Source: Armillaria gallica (Eukaryota; Basidiomycota; Agaricomycetes; Agaricales; Physalacriaceae). Taken from it: a stretch of DNA of 64,000 nucleotides. A program made the translations under genes and the position numbers. A model generated the notes under the pieces. The model was not told the DNA's origin. It saw only the letters and a program-made list of their open reading frames with translations, and did no database searches. The stretch covers positions 1,240,001 through 1,304,000 of the forward strand of contig JBANDB010000020.1 of assembly GCA_037576215.1 (NCBI GenBank), given 5' to 3'. Below, piece after piece: positions 21,866 through 32,250 of this stretch (positions within the stretch are counted from its first letter, which is position 1; each line of letters opens with the position of its first letter).

Positions 21866-22455
21866 ATTACATCTGGTATGTTGCGCTCATTTTTTCAATC
21901 GTAGACTGAATAATACTAAAATCTCGAAAGCAACCATTTCTCTACTCACGATTATTGTTCGTCAGCAGATTCCTGGTGACTGTCATGCTGTGCACGTTGA
22001 CGTTTGATAGCGGTTGAGGTTGCTGATGACATTGAGCCATCGTTAAACTCAGATTTGTTTCATTGTAGCCGGACGGCGGTCAATCAACGCATGGTTCGGG
22101 TACGTATTGCGTAGCTCAGGCGCGTTTTATCCTGTTTTCTTTTACGTCGCAAAGTCGTGTTCGAGCTGAATGGGGAGCTGTTGAAGTCGACTCTTTAGTC
22201 GGCCTGGATATCATTAGGGTCCTTTTTTCATTCCAGAGGCGAAATGATATCTGTGCTATATATAACATCAAGCGTGGACTTCGTTCTGATGACGCTCGAC
22301 AACGGTGAAAAACAATATCTTTCCGAAAACCTCTGGGATTCGAACCCAAGGCTACTGCAGGTGAGTCGTTACATCACTTCAGTATTTTGTACTCTTGTGA
22401 GTGATGTGCCTCCGCGGGAAGAAGTCGATAATCTAGTAGGCGTATGATCATCGAG
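21866..22455 (+). repeat. Dispersed repeat R1, copy b
   Basis: Complete relative of 1-605. It contains a minus-strand tRNA-type B box at 22335-22347 (GGGTTCGAATCCC), suggesting R1 has a tRNA-derived part. Function unknown. Confidence 0.75.
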
Positions 22456-23439
22456 GGGAATAGACCCCCATGTTTTGTTCCCTGATTGCAGTGGTGTTCT
22501 GGCACTTGGCCTATTTGCTATGCCGCGGAATTCAACTTTCAAGGGAGTATCCAAGCTGATAGAATTAGGTCAGCGGCTGATTCACAGTTCCTCCATCCAC
22601 CATATGTTTGTGAGTAAAGAGTTTTCTCTGTCCAAATGATTACCAGGACCTATCGATTCGAATAATGGTTTGAGAGCAGTATTTTCTCTTGCGTGAGCTT
22701 GATCTTACTTTGAACTGTATACTCTTGACGTCTTTTTTTTTGCTCTAAAGGCGAGGCAGTTTGCGTTTTGTATTATGAATGCAGGGTCTTTACACCAGAA
22801 CCTTTGCATAGATAGCCACAATATATCTCGAGGCCGACGATGAACGGGACAGCATGTAAAAAATATAAACATCAGCGATATACATTATGCAGTGATTGGG
22901 AATCGAAATCGGACGATGTATATGCGTATCCTTACCACACTTTATATTCAACAACTGCACTCGGAACAGCCAATAATCTCATCTTATTTTCCCCATAAAA
23001 TGCCCAAATAAAGGACTATGTTTAGGAACCTTTGCATACAGGAAAACTGCCACATCAAAAACCTTTTGAACAGTGCAGCGGATCGATGATCATTGAACTG
23101 GGAATCGAACTTCGAGTGATTCCCTAGGGGGTTAACCACCACGCCATGTCCAACTCTTTTCTAGTACAGACGTCATTATCGCATACAATAAAGGCAGCAA
23201 AACATCCCATTCATGGGCGGATGTTTCCTTCTGGAGCGCCTACCATTACGAGCCCATCTTGTTCGAAGGAGTCTGTCACATTCAGGTGAATTCGTAGAAA
23301 TTTCGCAGGGCGTTCGTAAGAAAAGCATTCCTTCGACTTTTTACTGGGGAAGAGAATGGCATGAAGCCGCTTTGTTCATCGACGATGCTGGACTGATGCC
23401 TTGAGTAGACGGGAGCATGGAAGAGTGGAAAAGGGCGGT
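22456..23439. other. Spacer with a tRNA-like relic at 23085-23155
   Basis: On the minus strand TGGCGTGGTGGTTAA (A-box-like) is followed at tRNA spacing by AGTTCGATTCCC (B box). The acceptor stem does not pair, so this is a tRNA pseudogene or SINE head. No other feature seen. Confidence 0.4.
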
Positions 23440-24320
23440 GCATCGGTACATCGGACCGACCCGGATATTGCCGAAGATGCCGCGAACGGCGAACGCCATT
23501 ACTACTACAAGGACTCTTCTCGTCATCCCTTCCTCCAAGTTCCCTCTATACCTCTTCCATTACTTCTCCAAAGTCGGGTTTCCTTTCACTGCGCCTCACG
23601 ATATCTCCCCGCGAACCAAGGTTTTGGATTAAGGGCGTCGTTTCCTTTGGGTAAATGGTACGTGGCAGTTTTTTTTGAGTGCTGGTCGTGATGCTAACTT
23701 TCAGACTGCGTAATATCTGAAGGCTTAGATAGCCGCCGGGCTCTTGACCTCGGTTTGCATCTGCGTTTCCTGCGGGTTCATTCTCTAGGATATAGATGTC
23801 GACCAACCGACGTCGGCTGAAACCTCAACATATATCACGGATGATCGATGAAGTGGTGAGCTTCGTTCTATGATAGTCTTTGATGTCGGTACGCCGCCCT
23901 TTTTCAGTATCCGGCAACCCTTGACATCACTCGTTCTAGTATTCCTTTCGGGTGGGCGCATTGACGAGAATGGCCTGTCTATTTTCGAATTTGCGATATT
24001 AGCTCTCAATCTGATACACACCTCGCTGCCGAGGAGATCGACGGGTTATGGCTCGTTAATGATTCAAGAGGACGTAATTCGTTGGAATTGCCAGGGCTTG
24101 TGGTCTGTGGTGAGTGCTTCAATCGTGTTTTGTGTACTACCGTAGCTTATGGCTGTAAACAGATTGAAGATGCTCGTCGAGGTGCATTTATGGTTCACCT
24201 TGGCAGAATACTGCCACAACAGGTAAGCCGTTACTGTTGTTTTCGGATCAGTCCTCTTGCTGATATTTCCGATCTAGGATTCGCTCGACCTCGCATGAAC
24301 ACACCAGAATACTCACGGAA
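23440..24320 (+). pseudogene. Decayed gene family R7, copy 1
   Basis: Shares, in order, a GGATATTGCCGAAGATG block, a block around 23600, a hydrophobic segment ending in TTVAYGCKQIEDARRGAF, and an intron at 24223-24277 (GTAAGC donor, TCTAG acceptor) with the copies at 24840, 26690 and 31110 and the inverted one near 51 kb. The best-preserved piece, in the 51-kb copy, reads ANLILCAAVAYGLQQARRG. This looks like a membrane helix followed by a basic turn, as in fungal multi-span proteins of the DUF6534 kind, but that assignment is a guess. Every copy has stops and frameshifts. Confidence 0.45.
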
Positions 24321-24839
24321 TGGATGATTGTAAGCCATGACCATTATGAACTGAAGAGAGCTTACGTGTGCTGTAGACTGGAAGCGTCCTTATCTTTGGT
24401 GCGGGCGATTGCTCATGTGAACTCGAACATTATACTACAAGCGTTCTTTAATGTGCCGACCAGGAAGGGTTTATCTGAAGGAGGGGCGCTTATCGTCATC
24501 AAAGCGTCAGCTTCAGCCAACGACATCGTATCGGACGACACTCCCACATTGTCCCACCATCCACCATGTATTTCTTGCCAAAATGCACCCAGTTTCAGGC
24601 TGCACGGAGATCCTCAAGTGCATTTCTACAGTCACCTCTTTGTGTTTCCATGTTGCGTAGTGGCGAACGTCGTTACTCTGCCTGCAGCTCGGGGTTCTAT
24701 TCCCTCTGTCTGCGATTACATTTCATTGCCAAGAGATTTTTGCGACAGGCATCGCTCGTCGCCTTCTTCCTTGAAATAATACTTGATGCCCAATCCGAGG
24801 GCTCAGACACGAACTTAGAGAGAACTTTCGGTTAGCAGA

Positions 24840-25870
24840 GACGCCAAAGGATGGAGCCGGATATTGCCGAAGACAATCTCCTTCCACCACCATCGCCAGT
24901 CGCACCAACCGTTTCTTCCTTACGGTTTTCCTCGTACCTTTGCTATTACTGTTTAAATTCCCATCCCATGTTCCTCTGCCGAACGGTACCGCACGACTTT
25001 CCCCTGAGAATGAACGTCTTGGGTTTGGAGGCACCGTTTCATCGGAAGAAACGTATGTGGCAGAGTTTTTTTTACTTATTTGCTAGTCTTCATGCTAGCT
25101 CCCGTTCTATCAAATCGGGCCTTGTGCTGATTTATCTGGGCGCTCTGTGTTTCCTTAACAGACTGTCACAGACGTGTCAAATGAAACTTAACTTTCGCAC
25201 CGATGGGTGTCTCGGAAGCTCGGTTCTGTGTGCTGCCCGTTTCTAGTCTGTATGCGTGACTATCTCATACCCACCTCTCTAGCTGCCCTCGGCACTCATG
25301 CTCGATAACGATTCAAGAAGTCATAAGATGCTGAGGAGAGAATGTTGCCTGTGGTGCTCATCGGGGTTTGTGAGTGTGTAAAATCCAGCTTTGTGTACCG
25401 CCGTGGCTTATGGTCTTCAACATGCTTGCCAAAGTACATTATAGGCGACTTTTCAGGGAAGATGAGCATATCTTCGTAACGGGCGAGTCTTCAGTACTCT
25501 TTCTGATCCCTCCTCGGGCTGACCTTTCTGATTTAGGATCTCCATCATTTCCTCTTTTCCGGTGAAAGACTTCTCGGCATGGATGACGGGAGGAGGCATA
25601 CACTGTCGTTCTGACGCAGGGGTGCTGGGGGCAACTATTCTGTGGCACAGGGTAAGCGGGCGCGCTTCAAACCGGTTTGTGGTACGTATGTCTCACAATG
25701 CGTTTTACGTCGGATCGAGCTCATTCATTCTTCACAAGGACAAACGCTCAGCATAAAATCTCTTAATCTCCGACGAGCTTACCCGTCTATTACCTATGGC
25801 CATGAAATTACCATTGCACGCGTTGCCTGCGCTGTCTCACAACAAGCGCAGGATCAGTAACAATATCTTT
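24840..25870 (+). pseudogene. Decayed gene family R7, copy 2
   Basis: Opens with ATGGAGCCGGATATTGCCG, giving MEPDIAEDN, possibly the original start. The TAVAYGLQHACQ segment and the intron-like stretch ending TTTCTGATTTAG follow at 25390-25540, with stops between. Same orientation as copies 1, 3 and 4. Confidence 0.45.
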
Positions 25871-25931
25871 TATTTCAGGTCTTGAGCGCCATCCTTTTCG
25901 TGTTGTCTTAACGCTGGGACTGTATTAGTGA

Positions 25932-26470
25932 TCACTCTTGAGCCAGTAGACGTCTCGATAACTTAGAAATACAGCAGTATTGAATTGTGTATACATCAGA
26001 ACCACTAGTAGTGGATACAGCTGACGCGGGGATGCTAATCGATATTTTCCTTATATTCCTTAGAGTCTGATATGATTTCAGCCCGAGAGGAACAGTGATA
26101 ACGAGAAGAGACTTATGCTTATCCAGAAACCTGATACAACTTATCTGTGGACCAATCTCACCCCATAACTCCCTTGGAATATCGATGAACCATCCGCGGC
26201 AAATATCCAGACTATTAGTTTGGATGTCAATGTCATTCCACCTATATCTGGGAAACTCCTCCCGAAAGTGGCGAGCTAATGCAACGAGCAAAGCCTCCTA
26301 TATTTCAGAATTCACAGATTCATGCATATCAAGATACTCACATTATATTCGACTACATCGGACCGTCGAAGAAAGACACGTTTCGTCCCATGGATGGCGA
26401 TAATGAACCTCGGTTCGGGGGTATCAGTGGTAGACGTTGGTTGTTCCGTGATATTTGTATCGGTGGACAT
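25932..26470 (-). CDS. Small two-exon gene, 164-residue protein, possible ubiquitin-like fold
   Basis: Exon 1 (26470-26342) starts at a good ATG and reads MSTDTNITEQPTSTTD, a Ser/Thr-rich tail, then FIIAIHGTKRVFLRRSDVVE. A 44-nt intron (26341-26298) has a GTGAGT donor and ATATAG acceptor and preserves phase. Exon 2 (26297-25932) continues EALLVALARHFREEF, then SLDICRGWFIDIPRELWGEI, and reaches a stop. The pattern of a short beta start, an amphipathic helix and a following beta-rich part resembles ubiquitin-like domains seen in agaricomycete proteins; this is a structural guess. Unlike its neighbours the frame is intact, with no stop or frameshift. It lies antisense between R7 copies 2 and 3. 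Promoter elements were not identified. Confidence 0.5.
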
Positions 26471-26689
26471 GGTGGATAGAGAGAAATAATTCTGAGGATT
26501 TCCCACAGTCCGGTGACTGATAGTCAAGTAAGTAACCCTGAACCAGTTATTTTGTGCGTAGGGATAGAGCTACGCTCAGGTCCAGGCAGAATGGGCTTCT
26601 CTGACCTCAGTTGAAGCTCAGAAGCGCGAGAATTGCGGGAGCGGACTGTCAAGGATTTCCAACCCAGAGATGACCTTTGGCCGGCAGAG

Positions 26690-27640
26690 ATGGAAAAAGA
26701 CGGATCCGGATATTGCCGAAGATGATCTCCTTCTACCACCATCGCCAGTCACGCTCGCTGTCCCTTCCTCGAGGTTTCTCTCGTACCTCTGCTATTGCTT
26801 TTTTATACTCGCACCCCTGATTCAGCCCAATAGTACCGCATCATTTTCCTGTACGAATGAAGGGCATCCCTTCTTAGGGAGAGATGCACGTGGTGGTTTT
26901 AAAAAATTTTCATTCTTGAGTCTAACTCTCAGACTGTTCTGTCCAAACAGCCCGAGTCTCCTCGCTCTCACGTAACTGACGCATCAACGGAAACTTGGCC
27001 GATGAGAAAAAATGGGAACGTTACGGCGGAATATCAGCTTTGTACGCTGCCCGTTTTTCAGGAAGACGTAAGACGTGATGTGAGGTTGTGAAGTTGAGGG
27101 GGTTACAGTTGGTGCGTGAAATCTAGTTTTGTGTGCAGCCATAGCTTATGGTCTGCAACAGGCTCGTCGAAGTATAATCACTGATGTCTTTGTAAAGAAA
27201 ATTAGCATATCTTCATAACAGGCGAGTCATCAGTGTGCTTTGAGATACCTCCTTGCGCCGACATTTCTGATTTAGAATTCTCTCGACCTCAGTCATCTCG
27301 GCTATTCTCTTTTCCTACGGTAAAGCCCTTCGAGACGTGGATGACGGGAGGAGGCACACCCCTTGTTTTGATGTGGGGCGACATAGGAAATGGGGAAGAT
27401 ACATCACGCCCCAAATCCGGGAACCTTCTGAAGGAGCGGAATTGTGGATCTGTGTTGTTTTACCGATTCCCATCGCGCTCAGCTGATAAGCGTTTCACCA
27501 ATCGGCTGATCCGCGCGTGGAAGCACGGTCAAGTAACTCCGCATAGATTCACCTTCTTCATTCACGACATCGCATCATGCATGCGCCCTGGTACATCCGT
27601 AGCTGTCGTCGGTCATTCTACCTCTCATAGTCATCACCGA
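26690..27640 (+). pseudogene. Decayed gene family R7, copy 3
   Basis: Carries GGATCCGGATATTGCCGAAG near 26703, AIAYGLQQARRS near 27140 and the acceptor-like TTTCTGATTTAG near 27270, then the shared GGATGACGGGAGGAGGCA block. Reading frame broken. It ends at the DNA transposon, whose 8-bp target duplication starts at 27659. Confidence 0.45.
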
Positions 27641-28200
27641 TTGTATTGGCAGCTTCACTCCTCGATGGGCCAGGAGAATTTTGCGTTTTCAAGTTGCACG
27701 CTTGCGTTCACTTGCGTTTATTTGCGTTTCATTTGTAATCATTTGCGTTTCCTATCAATGTGTTTATGACATCATCAATACATGTTGGTACATATTTATG
27801 CAAGGGAAATATACACACCAGACTACTTCCGATGCTTTTTTGATCCTTGAGTTTTCACCACTGTTCCGGATAGATTTCAGTGTCCAGTTCAGTATTTAAT
27901 ACATAATAAACAATAATTTACCTACCTACGACGCCCCCTCAGAAGGTCCGATGATCTGTTTGCACCACAATACTAACAGAAAATCAGTGGAAGCCCGCAC
28001 ACGAGTCAAATTATGTGAACGCATGCACCAATGGAGGTAACGCAAGTGTTTCAATCACAAACGCATGCGTTCTAACATTTCTCGCAAGCGTTTAGGCATG
28101 AACGCAAATGGTAAAATATCTAATGCATGCAATGCGAAGAGAACGCATGTGTTACAAGGTAAACGCAAATGAACGCAAATGAACGCAAATGTGACAGACC

Positions 28201-28670
28201 CAAGGGGGTGCCAGAATGTCAGAAAAACACATGGGGTCAATTAAATATTTTCGTGCATCAACGCTGGACCTACCTACCTCCACGTGACCTTTATGACATC
28301 ATTTCGCCTAATCTGGGCATCTTTTGACACAATTTTGCTTGTACCTCGCCAGAAATAGCTGTATTATGAATGCTATGAGCATTTAGAATACGAGTCACAT
28401 TATCATGTCCGGATGGCTAATTTACTTCAATAGGAAGTCTAACATCATTATGTCCAGTAAGCAGGGTCATTTCAGCAGTGCTCGGAACACTATTGGCTAT
28501 CTGATTAGATGTGATGTCCAGTGGGAAATTCTATACTAAAGAGTATATTTCGTAGTATATAAGGTCCAAATTAGACCCTCAAAAGGGTGGTCAACTTTTT
28601 TTTTTTGGGCCTGACGGTCCAACCTACCTACCTACCCGGTGTGCCAGGCCGACATTCTGGCACCCCCTTG
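28201..28670. mobile_element. Non-autonomous hAT-type MITE, nested, 470 bp
   Basis: A perfect 20-bp terminal inverted repeat, CAAGGGGGTGCCAGAATGTC (28201-28220) with its complement at 28651-28670, flanked by the 8-bp duplication GACAGACC (28193-28200 and 28671-28678). No coding capacity. Subterminal sequences (GGACCTACCTACCTCCACGT left, CCAACCTACCTACCTACCCG right) are shared with the element at 39704-40666. It split a palindrome of the host transposon, AACGCAAATGTGACA. Confidence 0.9.
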
Positions 28671-28792
28671 GACAGACCTGTCACATTTGCGTTTGACACT
28701 AATTTAAATCGAGTTCAACTCTGGTGTCGCCAGCTTTCTACCCGTTATTGTCTCGTTTGATTCATCTGTGTACATATTGGTATACTGACTTT

Positions 28793-29293
28793 CTATAGAC
28801 TATCATCTGCTGAGTTAGAATCACCATCCCTCAGTTTGCGACGGGTACACTTAGCTGGTGGCTGATATTCCTCGCTATCATTGGTGGGTCTTAGCTCAAC
28901 TAATTCTGCTGGGATTTTGGATGCAGCCTGCTTTCTCGTGCCCTTTCTCAGCAATGTAGGTCTTGGGTGTGTTCGCCTTTGCATTTGTTCCTCACCTCTT
29001 CCTTCTCTAGCTCGGTTCTGTGCCATTTTGCTAACTCCTCTTTATGATATTCCGGCCCTATCTGTAAATTTTCAGTCCCACTATGTTCATTTTATTTCCT
29101 GGAAGTTCCGACTAGCATCTGTTGGGCCAGGAGCAGTAGACTGGTTCTCCTCGCAAATTTTGCTGTCAATGTCCTCGGATTCAGAGTCGGTTACCAGAAG
29201 CCAGAAGGCGATTTTATGCCTGAGTTTTTTCTGGCAAACATGTTAGTGCGAGAGCATTAAAGAAATATCATTCCAACTCACGAAGATACCCAT
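28793..29293 (-). pseudogene. Broken multi-exon gene inside the TIR transposon
   Basis: Exon 1 (29293-29282) gives MGIF. The 51-nt intron 29281-29231 has a GTGAGT donor, CACTAAC branch and GCCAG acceptor. Exon 2 continues KKLRHKIAFWLLVTDSESED. After a possible second intron, IGPEYHKEELAKWHRTELEK is in frame at about 29060-29000. A frame change leads into a basic segment (RTHPRPTLLRKGTRKQAASK) that includes PPAKCTRRKLR, an NLS-like patch, and stops at 28793. It could be the N-terminal part of a lost transposase or a captured host fragment. I do not recognise it. No catalytic domain is visible, in keeping with a non-autonomous element. Confidence 0.4.
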
Positions 29294-29600
29294 GGAAAGT
29301 TTTGTGGTGAAACGTCAAGACGAGGGCTCCCGCCATGGAATGATTTTGAGCCTAGTTTGAATAAACAAGGCGGTAAATTGCATATTGAATGACATCGATG
29401 GCATGCGCTAGCAGCATGGTCTCAAAACGTGCACAAAATAATCGTGAAACCCTTTTATTGAATGACTAGGAGCTTGCATATCTGCGAAAGGAATTAGAGA
29501 TGGTCCAAGCGAAGCACAACCATTATTGAATGGCTTACAGTAGAGACTACGAAAATCAGAACGAAGAGTCGTATCTACCTTCAAAACCTTGCCCTTCATC

Positions 29601-29805
29601 TGTGAGATATGCGAGCTTCTCATGGCGGACAGTTAGTCGCCGTTGGGTTCTCGTATCGATCTACTTACGTGTTGACCTATTTCCGAGGGGATTTCGTAGT
29701 ATATTAAGCTAGGTATTTCGTAGTTAGTCCCCATGTCGCGTTTGCCACAGATGTAAATCATTCTTGCCACTCACTTCGTTTGAGAACGGCCCCGCGATTC
29801 TAACA
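29601..29805. mobile_element. Solo LTR, family S, nested copy, 205 bp
   Basis: TGTGAGA...TCTAACA with the 5-bp duplication TCATC (29596-29600 and 29806-29810). It aligns with 5883-6063; the extra length is a short internal duplication around TATTTCGTAGT. It lies inside the TIR transposon, so it inserted later than that element. Confidence 0.87.
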
Positions 29806-30393
29806 TCATCATCACTTCAAGCCCTGGGAATCTCTGCCATGTGATGGAACGTAGTTGCAAGTATTGTCGAGATTCTACCTCTGCAAGACTTGAGCTCGAA
29901 CCCTTTTGGCTAGAAATCAACATTAGGACTATTAAATATTGAAGCAATCCGAGTCTGTTGGAGAAACAATATCATAAGCGAAGAAATATCACAACGCAAG
30001 ACAGAGAATCGATGCAGACGTGGCAGTAGAGCGTGAGTTCCGAAATGGGTTCTTAGATACCCGATCAGTTTGTGATGGTGGCTGTACCTATTGCCGAGCT
30101 CATTGCTATAGTATCATCGACGTTTCTACGCATTGAAACTGGATTTATAACACACAATACACAGGCGTAGTATAATTTCGGACTCAGGAAAGGCATCCAA
30201 AACGAGAGAGAGTCGATCGTGTCACGCACGCAAATGATGTCACACTCAGAAACGCAAATGCATTTGATCGAACGCAAAATGCAATTTTTTCAAACGCGTG
30301 CATATGAACGCAAATGCAAATGCAAACGGAAACTCGCAAGGGAACGCAAGCGTGCAAGGGTTAAACGCAAAATTCTACGTGCCCCTCCTCGAT

Positions 30394-31109
30394 TTTCTCC
30401 GCCTCCCAGTGATGTACTTATCCACGTTATACCATTCTTGGAGAACCTTGCAATGCTATGTCCGTCGGCAAATTGTATACTTACCTCTGTTAGTCTTGGT
30501 GTGGGCGTTTCGGGCGTGGCGTGGGATTGATGATGTACCAGTTCGCGAGATCAAATACAACGAGGGATAGCAACTTTGGCACAGGAGAATGACGAGAGGA
30601 TATAAAGTTGGGCGTTTGTCAAATTGTACATTTTTCTGAAGTGGGCGAGCATTCATTATACACGGAAAAAATGACAAAAACGACGATGAATGTAACGGAT
30701 CTTTGAAAGCAGCGTGAAAGTTTATGATGTGGATGGTTTCTTGGTAAGCATTGAGCAGTACTATCGGTGCGGAAAGCGACGGCTCATAGAATAAAAGGAC
30801 AACAGTAACGAAAGCTTACGACAATTCAGATACAGTGAATCCAACCCCGGTAGACCGATAACCCAGCGTTTACTGCCGGTATCCAAGAGTGATCTGATCA
30901 TGTTAAACCAGTCTGATCTATGGTGCGTAATAGCTTAATTAGGATGTGGGGAATCGAACCCGAACCTACAGATTATCTTGTTCCACGAGGACCATGCGCC
31001 AGAATCAACTTGTTATCTCACTAACAGGACTCTCAGGAGAGGACATACCTCTGACTTTGCTACACGTGAAGCCTCTGGATAAACGAATCTAACATAGGGA
31101 GGACTTTTC
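30394..31109. other. Spacer with two tRNA-like relics
   Basis: Minus-strand B boxes are at 30948-30961 (GGGTTCGATTCCCC, with TGGCGCATGGTCC upstream as an A box) and, weaker, near 30832-30850. Acceptor stems do not pair. No gene recognised. Confidence 0.4.
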
Positions 31110-32250
31110 GTCTACAGAGATGGAAAAAGACGAAACCGGCTATTTCCAAGCTACTCTCCTTCTACATTACTCGGCGTCCCCACCTGTTGGTGCCTGTGCC
31201 ACCGCTTCTTTAGATTCACTTCTCTGATTTCTCCCCCAAACGATACAGCATGACGTCCTCCCCACAGCATGAAGGTCTTTGCCTGGAGGCAGCTTTTCGT
31301 TGGAAAAATTGTACGAGGGAGCTATTTGATTACCGACCTCAATATTGACATTAAACATCTCTCAGTCTTGCTGTACAATTTGACAAGAAATTCCGTCCCG
31401 TCGGCTTTACTGAACACCCTTGTTTGCGCGCTCCGTGGTTTCAGCCTTCAGGGGATACGGATGACTAGTTATGGCAAGGCAACGGAAACGTCGTTCAGAG
31501 CTTTACCGCTATCGACGAGCGAAATGATTTAGAGGCAGCGTCATGTGGAAGATTGGGTATGGGATAGTCTTTCCTGTAGGTATGCAGCCCGTTGTTCGGT
31601 CTCTGGCCAACCCTTGGCATGGCTTATTTCAGAAGTCCCTTGTCCTATTTGTTACGAGAAGGGCAGGCACGTTTTCAATATTCACAGTCTGATACCCACC
31701 TCGCTTGCCAAGGAAATAACGGATAACAGCTCAGTAGCGATTCAGGAAGATGGGCGACGTTGGGATGGGGAGGTAGGTAGTTCACAGTTGGCGTCGTGAG
31801 TACGAACAATCCTGTTTCGTGTGCCGCCGTAGTTTATTATCTTCAACAGAACGATGTCGCTCACCGAGGTCACAATGGCACCTTTTCAGAGAAGACGATC
31901 ATATACTCGCATAGCGGGTGAGTTCTCAGTGTGCTTTGTGATCCTTCCTCACGCTGACATTTATAAGTTATGATAGACAGGTCCTTTGTAATTTCTTCCT
32001 CTCCATCACGGAGGCAAATACACCCGTCGTTCTGACACAGGAATACTGGGATATGTTGCGGGGTGACGATTGGACGATGACTTTTGTGGTGCAGACAAAT
32101 CTCCAAGACTGGCTTAAACGACACATCCAAATGCCTTCACTTAGATTCGCCCGCTTCCTTCACGCAGATGCTTTCTCTACGTGCACGTCAACTGCATCCT
32201 TTTTATCTCGGTGTGTATTACCTACCATAAGGAAGTAGCCGACTCAGGTT
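31110..32250 (+). pseudogene. Decayed gene family R7, copy 4
   Basis: The most diverged of the same-strand copies. The first block survives as GGCTATTTCCAAGCTACTC, and the block around 31240-31290 and the CCGTCGTTCTGACACAGG block near 32020 are still alignable. No continuous frame. Confidence 0.4.

Larger units (their letters stand above)
27667..30385. mobile_element. 2.7-kb TIR DNA transposon with AACGCAAATG subterminal clusters
   Basis: The left end GGGCCAGGAGAATTTTGCG and the reverse complement of the right end GGGGCACGTAGAATTTTGCG are related over about 45 bp. The 8-bp duplication TCCTCGAT flanks both ends (27659-27666 and 30386-30393). Just inside the termini, and again internally, the decamer AACGCAAATG recurs many times, facing inward as CATTTGCGTT at the left (27681-27745) and as AACGCAAATG at the right (30230-30370), with further clusters at 28018-28192 and 28681. 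An 8-bp duplication fits hAT, Mutator-like or KDZ-type elements; the GGG termini are not typical hAT. It is non-autonomous here, and two later insertions are nested in it. Confidence 0.82.

Noticed and set aside
24324..24779. 151-codon plus-strand frame
   Set aside because: It lies between R7 copies, has no family resemblance and overlaps several alternative frames of similar length.
28018..28195. Spaced direct repeats of AACGCAAATG resembling a CRISPR array
   Set aside because: Repeat length is only about 10 bp, spacing is irregular, copies occur in both orientations and the clusters sit at transposon ends in a eukaryotic genome.
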